Shown piece by piece: positions 36,379 to 45,684 of a stretch of 64,000 bases of DNA. Below the pieces are notes generated by a model that had not been told where the DNA came from, ran no database searches, and saw only the letters and a list, made by a program, of their open reading frames with translations. Position numbers and translations under genes: made by a program. Numbering within the stretch: the first letter of the stretch is position 1; each line of letters opens with the position of its first letter. This DNA comes from Halalkalibacter sp. APA_J-10(15) (lineage in GTDB: Bacteria; Bacillota; Bacilli; Bacillales; Bacillaceae_D). The stretch covers positions 124,001 to 188,000 of the forward strand of contig NZ_JALKEV010000005.1 in NCBI RefSeq assembly GCF_023017105.1. The letters are read 5' to 3'.

Positions 36379-38526
36379 TTATTTTATTTCAATGTGATCA
36401 CCGTGTTTGATTTCACTTGTGAAGGATGCTTTTTCATTATTAAGCAGAATGGAAAATGATTTACCAGATAAGCTAGATAGCTCAATGTTCACAACTGAGA
36501 AAATATCTTGTAAAATAAACGGTTCCGTTTGTTGCAGGGCCGTTTTAAGTGTGTCCCCGTTTTCAAGCACATCGTCTAAAGAGAGCTTTTGTCCGTTTCG
36601 GATAAAGGATAACAAAGGTTTAGCTAATTGGACCTGATTTTGATTAAAGGAAACGGTTATTTGTTGCATGGCATCTAACTGATGAAGAGTGATCATCGTT
36701 TGAACGGTATAAATGCTACTTTCATTTGTTGGATAGTCAACATGAACCTTGTCATATTGCTGCAGTATTGATTGTAATGTTGCTGTTTTTCCATTTACGG
36801 TGATAGTAGGAATATGATTTGTAAAAGACATTTTTTTACCATCTAATTCAATTTCGAATGGGTGAAAGGCTTGTAATGAATGTCCAAATTGTTCTAGTAA
36901 TTCTTGAACGGTCGTTACTTGTTCAATGACAATATGGTCACGATCGTTAACAGATGCTGCTAAGGATGCAAACTGACCATTTTGTTTAATCTTAGCTAAT
37001 AGCTCCTGCTTTTCACCGTTTAAATGAACCACGACTGTCGGGTCTTCGCCTACTAATTCAGCAATCGTAATCGTTGCCTCTTTCCCATCTTGTCCTCTTT
37101 CAACAGTTAGACAATCATTCGGCTTTAAAGAATCATCTAAGCTGGCGCTCTCCCCATTTTTCAAAATACGAGGTGGTGTCCCATGTTCACCTGGTATTGA
37201 AATGAGTCGCCCTTGTATTGTCACCATTTTGGCTAATCCTGGCTTTCCATACAATTTTGCAATATCAATTCCAGCAGCAAGTAGTCCATCGCCAACTGTT
37301 AACGTTTTGACATCAAATAATCTTAATGTACGATCATTAATCGTCACACTTATGTACTCAATTGGGTTCTCTTTGGCTGCTATTGCAATGCCAATCGGTG
37401 TTACTAGGTCTGGTCCGTATGTTTGTTGATCATTCTTTTGCAATTGCTTTATCGCATCCGCACCACGTATAGCAACTCGATTCGCTGGTAACCCGAGAAT
37501 TGAAGCGATGTACTCTGGGAGCTTCGGTGTTAAGCTCCCACCACCAACTAGCATGACTGCCTTTGGTGATCTTCCGTTAAGACGGAGGATTTCATCACTA
37601 ATGGATTGAGCTAACTGACGGATCGCATCGTCAATTGGTGAGACGACTTCATCACGATTAAGAACGGTTTCCATTCCAAGAATATCTGTAATCGTTACAG
37701 CATCTTCAGTCGATAGTTCGCGTTTGACTCTTTCTGCGTCAGGAAAATCGAGTAAGAAGTGATCGCTAATCGCTTCAGTTATTTCGTCTCCTGCAACGGG
37801 AACCATACCGTAAGCAGTGACGGTATTTTCTTCTGTCAGTGCAATATCAGATGTACCTGCTCCAATGTCAACTAAAGCGACATTTAGTCGACGCATCGAA
37901 TGAGGAATCAGCACATTAATGGCAGCAATTGGCTCCAACGTCAATGCTTCTAGCTCTAAATTCGTTCGAGACAAGGCGGCGAGAAGAGATTCAACAACCA
38001 CTTTTGGCAGGAATGTTGCAATGACTTCCACTGAGGCTTCTGTACCTGTTTGATCCATTAGGCTTCCAATTGGTTCATCGTCAAGTAAATAGGCTAAAAC
38101 GGAATAGCCGACACAATAATAATCAGTACTAGAATCTGTTCGTTCATTTGCAAGCTCATATTGTGCCTGTTGAACGGCACTTAATTCGAGGTGTAATAAA
38201 TCATCGCGAGTCAGCATGGGCTTTGCGTCGATATTAATTGACACCTTTGCTCGAATTGTTTTTAATGAACGTCCTGCTGCTGCCACACAAACCTTCTTTA
38301 GTGGTCCGTGTTTTTCTTCTAATTTCTGTTTAATTATTTCAATCACTTTAGCGACAGAAGGAACATCATGAATTTGTCCATCAAGCATGGCGCGCTCGTC
38401 ATGTTCTTTTGTATATGATTCTAGCAGTGAGAAAGTATCCTCTTCTTGTTGCAATAATAGTCCTACTACAGACCGTGTACCTATATCTAAGGCAAAAAGA
38501 GGAGAGTTTGTTTGATTTGTTGTCAT
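36379..38526 (-). CDS. FtsA/PilM-like actin-fold protein with a repeat-rich C-terminal extension
   Basis: About the first 400 residues form an FtsA-type actin/HSP70 ATPase: FALDIGTRSVVGLLL (phosphate 1), a SHS2-like 1C insertion (AAAGRSLKTIRAKVSI), NVALVDIGAGTSDIALTEE (phosphate 2), and AVMLVGGGSLTPKLPEYIA (adenosine motif). The rest, about 300 residues, is unlike FtsA and contains several short beta-rich units of the form NGxxxxLxxxLxxxDxxxI, resembling ThiS/SLBB-like beta-grasp pieces. There is no FtsA C-terminal amphipathic helix. The start is ATG 38526; earlier in-frame codons are not used. Stands alone, next to aroA. Not FtsA itself; exact function unknown. Confidence 0.7.
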   Translation of the reverse strand: MTTNQTNSPLFALDIGTRSVVGLLLQQEEDTFSLLESYTKEHDERAMLDGQIHDVPSVAKVIEIIKQKLEEKHGPLKKVCVAAAGRSLKTIRAKVSINIDAKPMLTRDDLLHLELSAVQQAQYELANERTDSSTDYYCVGYSVLAYLLDDEPIGSLMDQTGTEASVEVIATFLPKVVVESLLAALSRTNLELEALTLEPIAAINVLIPHSMRRLNVALVDIGAGTSDIALTEENTVTAYGMVPVAGDEITEAISDHFLLDFPDAERVKRELSTEDAVTITDILGMETVLNRDEVVSPIDDAIRQLAQSISDEILRLNGRSPKAVMLVGGGSLTPKLPEYIASILGLPANRVAIRGADAIKQLQKNDQQTYGPDLVTPIGIAIAAKENPIEYISVTINDRTLRLFDVKTLTVGDGLLAAGIDIAKLYGKPGLAKMVTIQGRLISIPGEHGTPPRILKNGESASLDDSLKPNDCLTVERGQDGKEATITIAELVGEDPTVVVHLNGEKQELLAKIKQNGQFASLAASVNDRDHIVIEQVTTVQELLEQFGHSLQAFHPFEIELDGKKMSFTNHIPTITVNGKTATLQSILQQYDKVHVDYPTNESSIYTVQTMITLHQLDAMQQITVSFNQNQVQLAKPLLSFIRNGQKLSLDDVLENGDTLKTALQQTEPFILQDIFSVVNIELSSLSGKSFSILLNNEKASFTSEIKHGDHIEIK

Positions 38527-38660
38527 GAAGATCCACACCTTCAACCGTATTTTGTCGATTATATCCTTATATTTTACTAGAGATTTCAAGAAAACGTAAG
38601 GAAAAAGATATAAATAGCACTTTAGCGCTTAAAAGCGTTTAATTAATAAAGAAAAAATTC

Positions 38661-38689
38661 GTGACATTCTTGTCGATTTCCGATATAAT
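38661..38689 (+). promoter_or_regulatory. SigA promoter of aroA
   Basis: GTGACA (one mismatch to TTGACA) at 38661-38666, 17-base spacer, and TATAAT at 38684-38689, some 50 bases before the aroA start. Confidence 0.65.
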
Positions 38690-38739
38690 AACGTTAAATT
38701 CTTAAAAAGAAGCCAAAGATAAAGGGAGAGTGGAGTATA

Positions 38740-39816
38740 GTGAGTAACGAGAAAGTAGATTTGTTGAGATCAGAATTAGATGAGGTGAATCTGAAGCTTC
38801 TTGATTTAATTAATGAACGTGCACGCCTTGTACAAGAGGTTGGAAAAGTTAAAGGGACGCAAGGTGTCAATCGCTTCGACCCTGTGAGAGAACGCAGTAT
38901 GCTTGATCATATTGCTGCCAATAATAATGGTCCATTTGAGACCTCAACATTGCAACATATTTTCAAACAAATTTTCAAAGCTAGCCTTGAGCTACAAGAA
39001 GAAGATAATAGTAAAGCATTACTAGTTTCTCGTAAAAAGCATCCAGAAAATACAATTGTAAACTTAAAAGGTGAGACAATTGGTGACGGGGAGCAACGTT
39101 TGATTATGGGACCTTGTGCAGTAGAAAGCTACGAGCAAGTGTACACCGTTGCTAAGGCATTAAAAGAGCGTGGCATTACGTTATTACGTGGAGGAGCTTT
39201 TAAGCCTCGGACATCTCCATATGATTTCCAAGGTCTTGGAGAAGAAGGATTGCAAATTTTAAGAAAAGTGGCTGATGAGCTAGGTATGGTTGTCATTAGC
39301 GAAATTATTAATCCAGCGCATGTGGAAATGGCGTTAGAGTATGTTGATGTTATTCAAGTAGGTGCAAGAAACGCCCAAAATTTTGAATTATTAAATGCGG
39401 TTGGTTCAGTTGATAAGGCTGTTTTACTTAAGAGAGGGTTATCCGGTACGATTTCAGAATTCATTCATGCAGCTGAATATGTTGTCTCAAAGGGAAATAG
39501 CCAAGTGATGCTGTGTGAGCGAGGTATCCGTACGTATGAAACGGCAACACGTAATACTCTTGATATTTCTGCAGTTCCAATCTTAAAGCAGGAGACTCAT
39601 TTACCTGTATTAGTTGATGTAACGCATTCAACAGGTCGTCGTGATTTGTTACTTCCATGTGCGAAAGCGGCACTAGCGATTGGGGCAGACGCGGTTATGG
39701 CTGAAGTTCATCCAGATCCAGCTGTAGCTCTTTCTGATTCGGCACAACAAATGGACATTGACCAATTTAATACGTTTGTAAATGAATTACAAGCTTCTGG
39801 ATTGTATAAGCGCTAA
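38740..39816 (+). CDS. aroA: Bifunctional chorismate mutase / 3-deoxy-7-phosphoheptulonate synthase
   Basis: The first step of the shikimate pathway, with an N-terminal AroQ-type chorismate mutase domain (residues 1-85: [30 protein letters not shown]) that serves as the allosteric sensor for prephenate/chorismate in Bacillus. The DAHP synthase domain follows: [69 protein letters not shown], and [40 protein letters not shown] 38740 follows GGGAGAGTGGAG. 358 residues, equal to B. subtilis AroA(G). Precedes ccpA as in Bacillus. Confidence 0.96.
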   Translation: MSNEKVDLLRSELDEVNLKLLDLINERARLVQEVGKVKGTQGVNRFDPVRERSMLDHIAANNNGPFETSTLQHIFKQIFKASLELQEEDNSKALLVSRKKHPENTIVNLKGETIGDGEQRLIMGPCAVESYEQVYTVAKALKERGITLLRGGAFKPRTSPYDFQGLGEEGLQILRKVADELGMVVISEIINPAHVEMALEYVDVIQVGARNAQNFELLNAVGSVDKAVLLKRGLSGTISEFIHAAEYVVSKGNSQVMLCERGIRTYETATRNTLDISAVPILKQETHLPVLVDVTHSTGRRDLLLPCAKAALAIGADAVMAEVHPDPAVALSDSAQQMDIDQFNTFVNELQASGLYKR

Positions 39817-39836
39817 TTGGATCATCTTAAATGCCA

Positions 39837-39883
39837 AAAGGGCACCGAAAAAAGTTTGATTTTCAACTTTTTCGGTGCCCTTT
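39837..39883 (+). terminator. Terminator after aroA, member of the hairpin family
   Basis: AAAGGGCACCGAAAAAAGTT and AACTTTTTCGGTGCCCTTT form a long nearly perfect stem with a TGATTTTC-type loop. It shares the (G)GCAC-GAAAAA core with hairpins at 33.97, 43.68 and 60.36 kb. Confidence 0.85.
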
Positions 39884-40240
39884 CAGCAATGTCCGAAACC
39901 GTTTCCTATTTTGAGAAGTTTGAAAGTGGGTTTCTCGTATCAAGTGAGTAACGAGTGAAGTCATTGCTAGTCAAATCAAAGGTACTGAAAAAGTTGATTG
40001 GTACTTTTCAGTGGTCTCGATATCGAGTCCTTTTTGGCATTGTATTCATTGTGTTGTCTTTCAATTTTTTTTGAAAGAACCGTTAATTTGTCCGTATGGA
40101 AGGATATACTATTGAAAAAAATGAAAATATAATGAAAATATTTTCATTCCTTGTCGATATAAGTAGTATAAGACATTGCGAACGTCTACTTAGTGTCGTA
40201 TGATAACTATAATTAGGAATGAAAAATAAGGAGGATAACA
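39884..40240. other. Intergenic stretch before ccpA with repeat pieces and a perfect palindrome
   Basis: No gene is seen. At 39981-40014 there is another degenerate GGTACTGAAAAAG...CTTTTCAGTGG hairpin. At 40131-40148 the 18-base sequence AATGAAAATATTTTCATT is a perfect palindrome, and a direct partial copy (ATGAAAATAT) precedes it. It lacks the CG centre of a cre box. It could be an operator for ccpA transcription. Confidence 0.45.
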
Positions 40241-41242
40241 GTGAACACGACTATTTATGACGTAGCAAGAGAAGCAGGAGTATCTATGGCAACCGTATCA
40301 CGTGTTGTTAATGGTAATCCAAATGTAAAACCAACAACAAGAAAAAAGGTACTTGAGGCAATTGAGCGATTAGGATATCGTCCTAATGCTGTAGCGCGAG
40401 GTTTAGCGAGCAAGAAAACGACGACTGTTGGAGTCATCATCCCTGATATTTCAAGTATCTTCTTTGCTGAGTTAGCACGAGGTATTGAGGACATTGCAAC
40501 GATGTATAAGTATAATATTATTCTATGTAATTCTGATCAAAATAAAGAAAAGGAAATTCATTTAATTAATACACTGCTTGAAAAACAAGTGGATGGAATT
40601 GTCTTTATGGGAAGTCAGATAACAGAAGATCATGTAACAGATTTTAAACGTTCACCTGTTCCAATTGTATTAGCTGCTACTTTCGATAAGGAATTGGAAG
40701 TGCCTTCCGTTAATGTTGACTATCAACAAGCTGCATTTGATGCCATTACTCATTTGATCGAAAATGGGCATAAGAATATTGGTATGGTAACAGGAACTCT
40801 AGATGACCCTGTTAATGGGTACCAAAAATTCATAGGCTACCGTAGGGCCATTGAAGAAGCTGGTTTAACATTTAATGAAAATTTAGTGAAAATTGGTGAT
40901 TACACGTATGACTCTGGGATTGAGGCAATGAACCAATTCCTTGATTCTGGCGAAAAGCCAAGTGCTATTTTTGTAGCGACTGATGAAATGGCTTTGGGCG
41001 TTATTCATGGTGCTCAAGACCGTGGATTAAGCATTCCTGAAGATATTGAAGTAATTGGTTTTGACAACACAAGACTTGCAACAATGATTAGACCAACACT
41101 ATCGACTGTTGTTCAACCTATTTATGATATAGGCGCAGTTTCTATGCGTTTATTGACGAAGTATATGAATAAAGAGGAAGTGAGTGAACATACGGTCGTA
41201 TTACCTCATCGTATTGAGCTTAGACAATCAACAAAATCATAA
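40241..41242 (+). CDS. ccpA: Catabolite control protein A
   Basis: LacI-family master regulator of carbon catabolite repression, activated by HPr-Ser46-P. The N-terminal HTH is [58 protein letters not shown]; the sensor core has [24 protein letters not shown] and the C-terminal [33 protein letters not shown] 40241 with AAGGAGG upstream. 333 residues. It probably forms an operon with motP and motS (32-base gap), as in B. subtilis. A cre-like target is present at acsA in this same window. Confidence 0.96.
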   Translation: MNTTIYDVAREAGVSMATVSRVVNGNPNVKPTTRKKVLEAIERLGYRPNAVARGLASKKTTTVGVIIPDISSIFFAELARGIEDIATMYKYNIILCNSDQNKEKEIHLINTLLEKQVDGIVFMGSQITEDHVTDFKRSPVPIVLAATFDKELEVPSVNVDYQQAAFDAITHLIENGHKNIGMVTGTLDDPVNGYQKFIGYRRAIEEAGLTFNENLVKIGDYTYDSGIEAMNQFLDSGEKPSAIFVATDEMALGVIHGAQDRGLSIPEDIEVIGFDNTRLATMIRPTLSTVVQPIYDIGAVSMRLLTKYMNKEEVSEHTVVLPHRIELRQSTKS

Positions 41243-41274
41243 GTAGATACGTTTAGAGAGATAGGGAGAGGAAT

Positions 41275-42075
41275 ATGAAGAAATTTGATCTGATGACAGT
41301 AATAGGAATCTTCTTGGGGATTTCTGTCCTATTACTAGCTATCTTTAATAATGCGGGTGCTGGAGGGGTTGTCTTTTTTATCCAGATTGCTTCCATACTA
41401 ATTGTTGGTGGAGGTACAACAGCCGCAATTATTATTTCGTTCTCATTACAAGAACTCAAAGTTATACCAAAAGTATTAAAGGAGTCATTTCATTCACACA
41501 ATCATGATTTAAATGATTTAATTGATACATTTGTTGATCTTTCAGGTAAGGCACGGCGTGAGGGGTTGTTATCTCTTGAGGCAAGTGCTGATGAAGTAGA
41601 AGATCCATTTATTCGTAAAGGTGTGTTACTAGCTGTCGATGGAATTGAACCAGATGTTATTAAAGACATTATGATGGCTGAAGTAGTTGCAATGGAAGAA
41701 CGTCATAGAAAAGGACGAGCTCTTTTAGAAAAAGCGGGAGATTTCGCACCTACATGGGGGATGATTGGAACCGTGATTGGTCTTGTCCTCATGCTACAAA
41801 ACTTAGATGACCCTTCAACATTAGGACCTAATATGGCAGTTGCTTTGTTAACGACTTTGTATGGAATTGTACTTGCTAATTTAGTGTTTATTCCAATGGC
41901 AAATAAGCTAAATAATAAAACCGATGAAGAAGTATTTGTTAAGCAAATTATTATTGAAGGTGTTATTGGAGTACAATCAGGACAAAATCCTAAGATCTTA
42001 AAAGAAAAGCTCAGTGCTTTTATTAGTGAAAAAGATAAAAAAGAAGAAACAGGAGAAGAAAATGTTGAATCGTAG
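41275..42075 (+). CDS. motP: Flagellar motor stator protein MotP
   Basis: The A subunit of the Na+-coupled MotPS stator, four TM helices. It begins KKFDLMTVIGIFLGISVLLLAIF and has VFFIQIASILIVGGGTTAAIIISF, the cytoplasmic loop with charged RKGVLLAVDG and MEERHRKGRALLEKAGDFAPTWGMIGTVIGLVLMLQNLDDPSTLGPNMAVALLTTLYGIVLANLVFIPMA, which is the TM3-TM4 family core with conserved prolines. Follows ccpA by 32 bases; overlaps motS by 14. Start ATG 41275 with GGGAGAGG upstream. Confidence 0.95.
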   Translation: MKKFDLMTVIGIFLGISVLLLAIFNNAGAGGVVFFIQIASILIVGGGTTAAIIISFSLQELKVIPKVLKESFHSHNHDLNDLIDTFVDLSGKARREGLLSLEASADEVEDPFIRKGVLLAVDGIEPDVIKDIMMAEVVAMEERHRKGRALLEKAGDFAPTWGMIGTVIGLVLMLQNLDDPSTLGPNMAVALLTTLYGIVLANLVFIPMANKLNNKTDEEVFVKQIIIEGVIGVQSGQNPKILKEKLSAFISEKDKKEETGEENVES

Positions 42076-42847
42076 GCGAAAAAAGGAGGAAAAAGGCGCT
42101 CCGAAATGGATGGTTACTTTTTCTGATTTGATGACGTTGATTCTCGTCTTTTTTATTCTATTATTTTCAATGTCCGTTGTCGATGCGCAAAAATTTCGAG
42201 CGATTGCTGAATCATTTCAACAGCGTCAAATTTTTGATTTCATGCCATCCGCCATTGAATTTCAAGATCCGAATGAAATAAGAGACCACGAGTTAAGAGA
42301 TGCTGATGTAGATATGGAATCTGACGAGCAAGGTACTGATGACCCTCAAGAACAAGATGATGTTCCAAACGAGGCACAGATGGACGAGCTGTTAGAGGAG
42401 GTCAATGAATTTCTTAATGAAAATGATTTAAATGATTTAATATCAGCAACAAGAGATGATCGTGGTGTCGTATTAGTTTTGCAAGAACGCTCGTTATTTG
42501 AATCAGGTGAAGCGGAGTTGTTAGATGAGGCTCAGCTTATCTTAAATAAAGTAGGAACATTATTAGAAGCTATTCCTAATATCGTGAAAGTTGAAGGGCA
42601 TACAGATAGTAGACCGATTTCAACCTTTCGTTATCCATCTAACTGGGAGCTATCTGGTGCAAGATCAAGTAGTGTGATTCGTTATTTAATTGATGAGTAT
42701 GATTTAGAACCGAATCGCTTCATATCTACTGGATATGGTGATACTCGTCCAGTAGTTGATAATACGTCGGCAGAAAATATGAGTCAGAATCGGCGTGTTG
42801 TTATTGTCATCTCAGATCCGTCTTACGATGATGGCTATACGTATTAA
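42062..42847 (+). CDS. motS: Flagellar motor stator protein MotS
   Basis: The B subunit of the stator. A single TM helix contains the ion-binding aspartate: KWMVTFSDLMTLILVFFILLFSMSVVDAQ, Asp22. An acidic linker follows, then an OmpA/MotB peptidoglycan-binding domain (VKVEGHTDSRPISTFRYPSNWELSGARSSSVIRYLI and ENMSQNRRVVIVI). I start at ATG 42062 with AGGAGAAGA upstream, giving MLNRRRKKEEKGAPKW; residues further upstream overlap motP and are not used. Helix residue 33 is Leu, of interest for ion choice. 261 residues. Confidence 0.95.
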   Translation: MLNRRRKKEEKGAPKWMVTFSDLMTLILVFFILLFSMSVVDAQKFRAIAESFQQRQIFDFMPSAIEFQDPNEIRDHELRDADVDMESDEQGTDDPQEQDDVPNEAQMDELLEEVNEFLNENDLNDLISATRDDRGVVLVLQERSLFESGEAELLDEAQLILNKVGTLLEAIPNIVKVEGHTDSRPISTFRYPSNWELSGARSSSVIRYLIDEYDLEPNRFISTGYGDTRPVVDNTSAENMSQNRRVVIVISDPSYDDGYTY

Positions 42848-42856
42848 ATTGATAGA

Positions 42857-42894
42857 GATGTCCTATGAGGTTAATAAAGAACTCATAGGACATC
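42857..42894 (+). terminator. Hairpin after motS
   Basis: GATGTCCTATGAG and CTCATAGGACATC form a perfect 13-bp stem with a loop of about 12 bases, ending the ccpA-motPS unit. The T-tract is short. Confidence 0.7.
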
Positions 42895-42916
42895 TTGCGT
42901 AAGGAGACGATTTAAA

Positions 42917-43615
42917 ATGAAAATTGCAATTATAGGGGCAATGGCAGAAGAAATCACAGCTTTAAAGGAAGAAATGACGATACATCAATCAACAGAGGTT
43001 GCTCTCATTCAATTTTATGAAGGAAAAATGTCTACAAAGGATATAGTCCTTTGTCAATCGGGTGTCGGCAAAGTCAATGCGGCTTTAACGACACAAGTTC
43101 TAATTGACCATTTCCAAGTAACGCATATTCTCTTTACAGGAGTAGCGGGGGCTGTTGAAGAACAATTAGAGGTTGGCGATATTATTATTTCAACGAGTGC
43201 GATGCAACACGACATTGACGCAAGCCCATTAGGCTTTAAACGAGGTGAGATTCCAATGTTTCCTATATCATCCGACTTTAAAGCAAACACTGAGCTTATC
43301 AAGCTAGCGGAAGAGAGCTCTACAGCAAGTGTTCATCGTAAAGTACTAAAGGGACGTGTCGTCAGTGGCGATCAGTTCATTGCAAATGCGGAATTGGTTA
43401 GAGATTTAAGAGATACGTTTAATGCAGTATGCGTCGAAATGGAAGGTTCGGCAGTAGCTCAAGTGGCGACATTAAATAACATTCCATTTGTTATCATTCG
43501 TTCGATTTCTGATAAAGCTAATGGTGAAGCTTCTATGAGTTTTACAGAATTCACTGAACTAGCGAGTGAGCAATCTCGTTTAATTGTTTCAAATATGATT
43601 AAGAACATGTCATGA
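42917..43615 (+). CDS. mtnN: 5'-methylthioadenosine/S-adenosylhomocysteine nucleosidase
   Basis: Cleaves MTA and SAH to adenine plus the thioribose, feeding methionine salvage and methyl-cycle repair. It has the N-terminal MKIAIIGAMAEEITAL (catalytic Glu12 region), QSGVGKVNAALTTQVLIDHF, GDIIISTSAMQHDID, VCVEMEGSAVAQVA (ribose-contact MEGxA), and IRSISDKANGEA with the catalytic Asp. Start ATG 42917 after AAGGAGACG. 232 aa. In B. subtilis it is in another location, so its place beside motS is a local rearrangement. Confidence 0.95.
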   Translation: MKIAIIGAMAEEITALKEEMTIHQSTEVALIQFYEGKMSTKDIVLCQSGVGKVNAALTTQVLIDHFQVTHILFTGVAGAVEEQLEVGDIIISTSAMQHDIDASPLGFKRGEIPMFPISSDFKANTELIKLAEESSTASVHRKVLKGRVVSGDQFIANAELVRDLRDTFNAVCVEMEGSAVAQVATLNNIPFVIIRSISDKANGEASMSFTEFTELASEQSRLIVSNMIKNMS

Positions 43616-43680
43616 TCTCTATTCGTTAATAGGGACTCAAAAAAGTGAAGTGGTCTAAGTCCACTGAAAAGCTTGGTTTT

Positions 43681-43724
43681 AAAGAGCACTGAAAAAGTAC
43701 AAGTCAACTTTTTCAGTGCTCTTT
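43681..43724. terminator. Perfect 18-bp hairpin between mtnN and acuC
   Basis: AAAGAGCACTGAAAAAGT and ACTTTTTCAGTGCTCTTT pair perfectly around an 8-base loop, with T/A tails on both sides. It is the cleanest member of the CACTGAAAAAGT family and suits bidirectional termination between convergent genes. Confidence 0.85.
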
Positions 43725-43833
43725 AATTTGCCTAGCAATGGCTTTTTAAAATAGGGACCGGTTTCGTCCATTGCTTTAAGGATACTGAAAAAGAAAACCA
43801 ATATTTTCAATTCTCTAGTATTATGAATATTTC

Positions 43834-45000
43834 TTATTTTTTTCTCTTGTTTTCATTTCGAATATGATATAGTGCTTGGTCGAGTATGGTTGAATTTTTT
43901 TCTGTTATAATTGCTCGACGTGGTATGTCTGGAAACGTGTCCGGATTGTCTATCCATGAACGGAGTAGAGGCGTTTTTGACTGCTGCTTCCAACGTTCAA
44001 TCCACTTCTCTGGTAATTCTTCTGGTAAATTGTCCAATTGGTTCGTCATTGCTAACCAAATGTATGACCAAGCTCGTGGTACAACATTCCAAATGTCATA
44101 ACCTCCACCTCCTACAGCAATCCACCTACCGTTGCAAAACTGATGAGCTAACTCGTGTGCAATTTGTGGAATTCTTTTATAAGTTTTCATAGAAGAGCAA
44201 AGGTGGGTGAGTGGATCTAGAAAGTGGGCATCGGCTCCATTTTGAGTGAGTATGACATCAGGCTTAAAAAAATCGATTACTTCTCTAAAGGCTGTTTCGT
44301 ATAATGTTAAAAAAGATTCATCTTCCGTAAAGGCATCAATAGGTACATTAATGGAGAAGCCGTATCCTTGACCACTTCCTTTTTCATGGACTTGACCTGT
44401 TCCTGGGAATAAGTATCTACCTGTTTCATGTATGCTTAGTGTACATACATCAGGATCATCATAAAAGGTCCATTGAACACCATCACCATGGTGAGCGTCT
44501 GTATCTACATAGAGCACACGTGCCTTGTAGTGTTTACGCATATATTCAATCGCAATGGAGCTATCATTATAAATGCAAAAGCCCGATGCCCTCCCTCTAA
44601 AGCCATGATGGAGGCCACCACCTAAATGTAAGGCATGTTGTGCTCTTCCTTCCATTACTTCATCAACAGCTTGTAACGTTCCTCCGACGATTAAGGCTGC
44701 AGCGTTATGCATGTCAGGAAAAATGGGAGTATCCTCCGTTCCTAAACCGAACGGTTCTGCCATTTTTAATTCCCCTTTACTCGCTTTTTTAACAGCTTCG
44801 ATATAATCCTCCTGATGAATCAAAGCAATCTCCTCATCTGAGGCTATTCGAGGTGGAATGACATCGTTCGAGTCTATGGCATCCAGGTGTTGCAATAAAT
44901 CAAATGTTGATTCAAGGCGAATATGATTGAAAGGATGATTCTTATTAAAACGATAACCGAGCTGTTTATTTGAATAAATATAAATACTATCCTTTTTCAT
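43834..45000 (-). CDS. acuC: Acetoin utilisation/AcsA deacetylase AcuC
   Basis: A class I-type histone deacetylase-fold enzyme that removes the acetyl group from AcsA lysine, reactivating it. Catalytic blocks are LHLGGGLHHGFRGRASGFCIYNDSSIAI (catalytic His pair), VLYVDTDAHHGDGVQWTFYDDP (zinc Asp/His) and ILTQNGADAHFLDPLTHL (zinc Asp). I start at ATG 45000 (MKKDSIYIYSNK), just 5 bases after the acuB stop; nine in-frame codons upstream overlap acuB and are not used. Last gene of acuABC. 388 residues. Confidence 0.93.
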   Translation of the reverse strand: MKKDSIYIYSNKQLGYRFNKNHPFNHIRLESTFDLLQHLDAIDSNDVIPPRIASDEEIALIHQEDYIEAVKKASKGELKMAEPFGLGTEDTPIFPDMHNAAALIVGGTLQAVDEVMEGRAQHALHLGGGLHHGFRGRASGFCIYNDSSIAIEYMRKHYKARVLYVDTDAHHGDGVQWTFYDDPDVCTLSIHETGRYLFPGTGQVHEKGSGQGYGFSINVPIDAFTEDESFLTLYETAFREVIDFFKPDVILTQNGADAHFLDPLTHLCSSMKTYKRIPQIAHELAHQFCNGRWIAVGGGGYDIWNVVPRAWSYIWLAMTNQLDNLPEELPEKWIERWKQQSKTPLLRSWIDNPDTFPDIPRRAIITEKNSTILDQALYHIRNENKRKK

Positions 45001-45005
45001 CAAGC

Positions 45006-45641
45006 TCACTCTGGTCCTTTTGGCCAAATGACATGGTAGCCACTTTTCTCAATTTCTCTAATAATACGCCTTGGATCAATCGTTTGTACTCGAAATGCTA
45101 ATACCTTGAATTGAGGATCAGGATAAGGATAGACGAGTACACTAGTAATAGGAACTTTCCTCTCTTTAAAAATGCTAGCGATATCAGCTAGCTTCCCTGT
45201 AATATTCTCCACTTTTACTTCAATGTGTGAACTAGGCTGATGGGCTCCCATTAATTGAACTAGTGTATGGAGGATATCAGTTTCTGTAATAATGCCTACT
45301 AGTTGATTATCTTGAACGATTGGTAGACAGCCGATGTGATGCTCATAGAATAAGATAGACGCTTCAGCTACAAAATCGAGAGGATGTGCGGTAATGACAT
45401 TACGCGCCATGATAGAAGAGAGAGGTTTTAGGAAATCTTCCAAATGATCAGTTGAATGGAAAATGGAAGGGCTAGCATCTCGTATATCTCGATCAGAGAT
45501 AATTCCAACAAGCTGATTGGATTTATTTACAATCGGTATATGTCTAATTTGTCTTAACTCAATTGTTTGCATAGCGTCTTTTATCGTAGCATCTTCTTCT
45601 AGCGTAATGACGTTTTCTTTCATTATTTGATTAATTAACAT
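45006..45641 (-). CDS. acuB: Acetoin utilisation protein AcuB
   Basis: A 211-residue cytoplasmic protein with two CBS domains (IMKENVITLEEDATIKDAMQTIELRQIRHIPIVNKSNQLVGIISDRDIRDA and the ARNVITAHPLDF unit through HHIGCLPIVQDNQLVGIITETDIL) followed by a C-terminal ACT-like domain (VKVENITGKLADIASIFKERKVPITSVLVY). CBS pairs bind adenine nucleotides; how AcuB acts is not established. Start ATG 45641 behind AAAGGTTG. Middle gene of acuABC, 43 bases after acuA. Confidence 0.92.
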   Translation of the reverse strand: MLINQIMKENVITLEEDATIKDAMQTIELRQIRHIPIVNKSNQLVGIISDRDIRDASPSIFHSTDHLEDFLKPLSSIMARNVITAHPLDFVAEASILFYEHHIGCLPIVQDNQLVGIITETDILHTLVQLMGAHQPSSHIEVKVENITGKLADIASIFKERKVPITSVLVYPYPDPQFKVLAFRVQTIDPRRIIREIEKSGYHVIWPKGPE

Positions 45642-45684
45642 TGAAAACAACCTTTCTATCTCAATTCGTACACGGTTAGACGAC

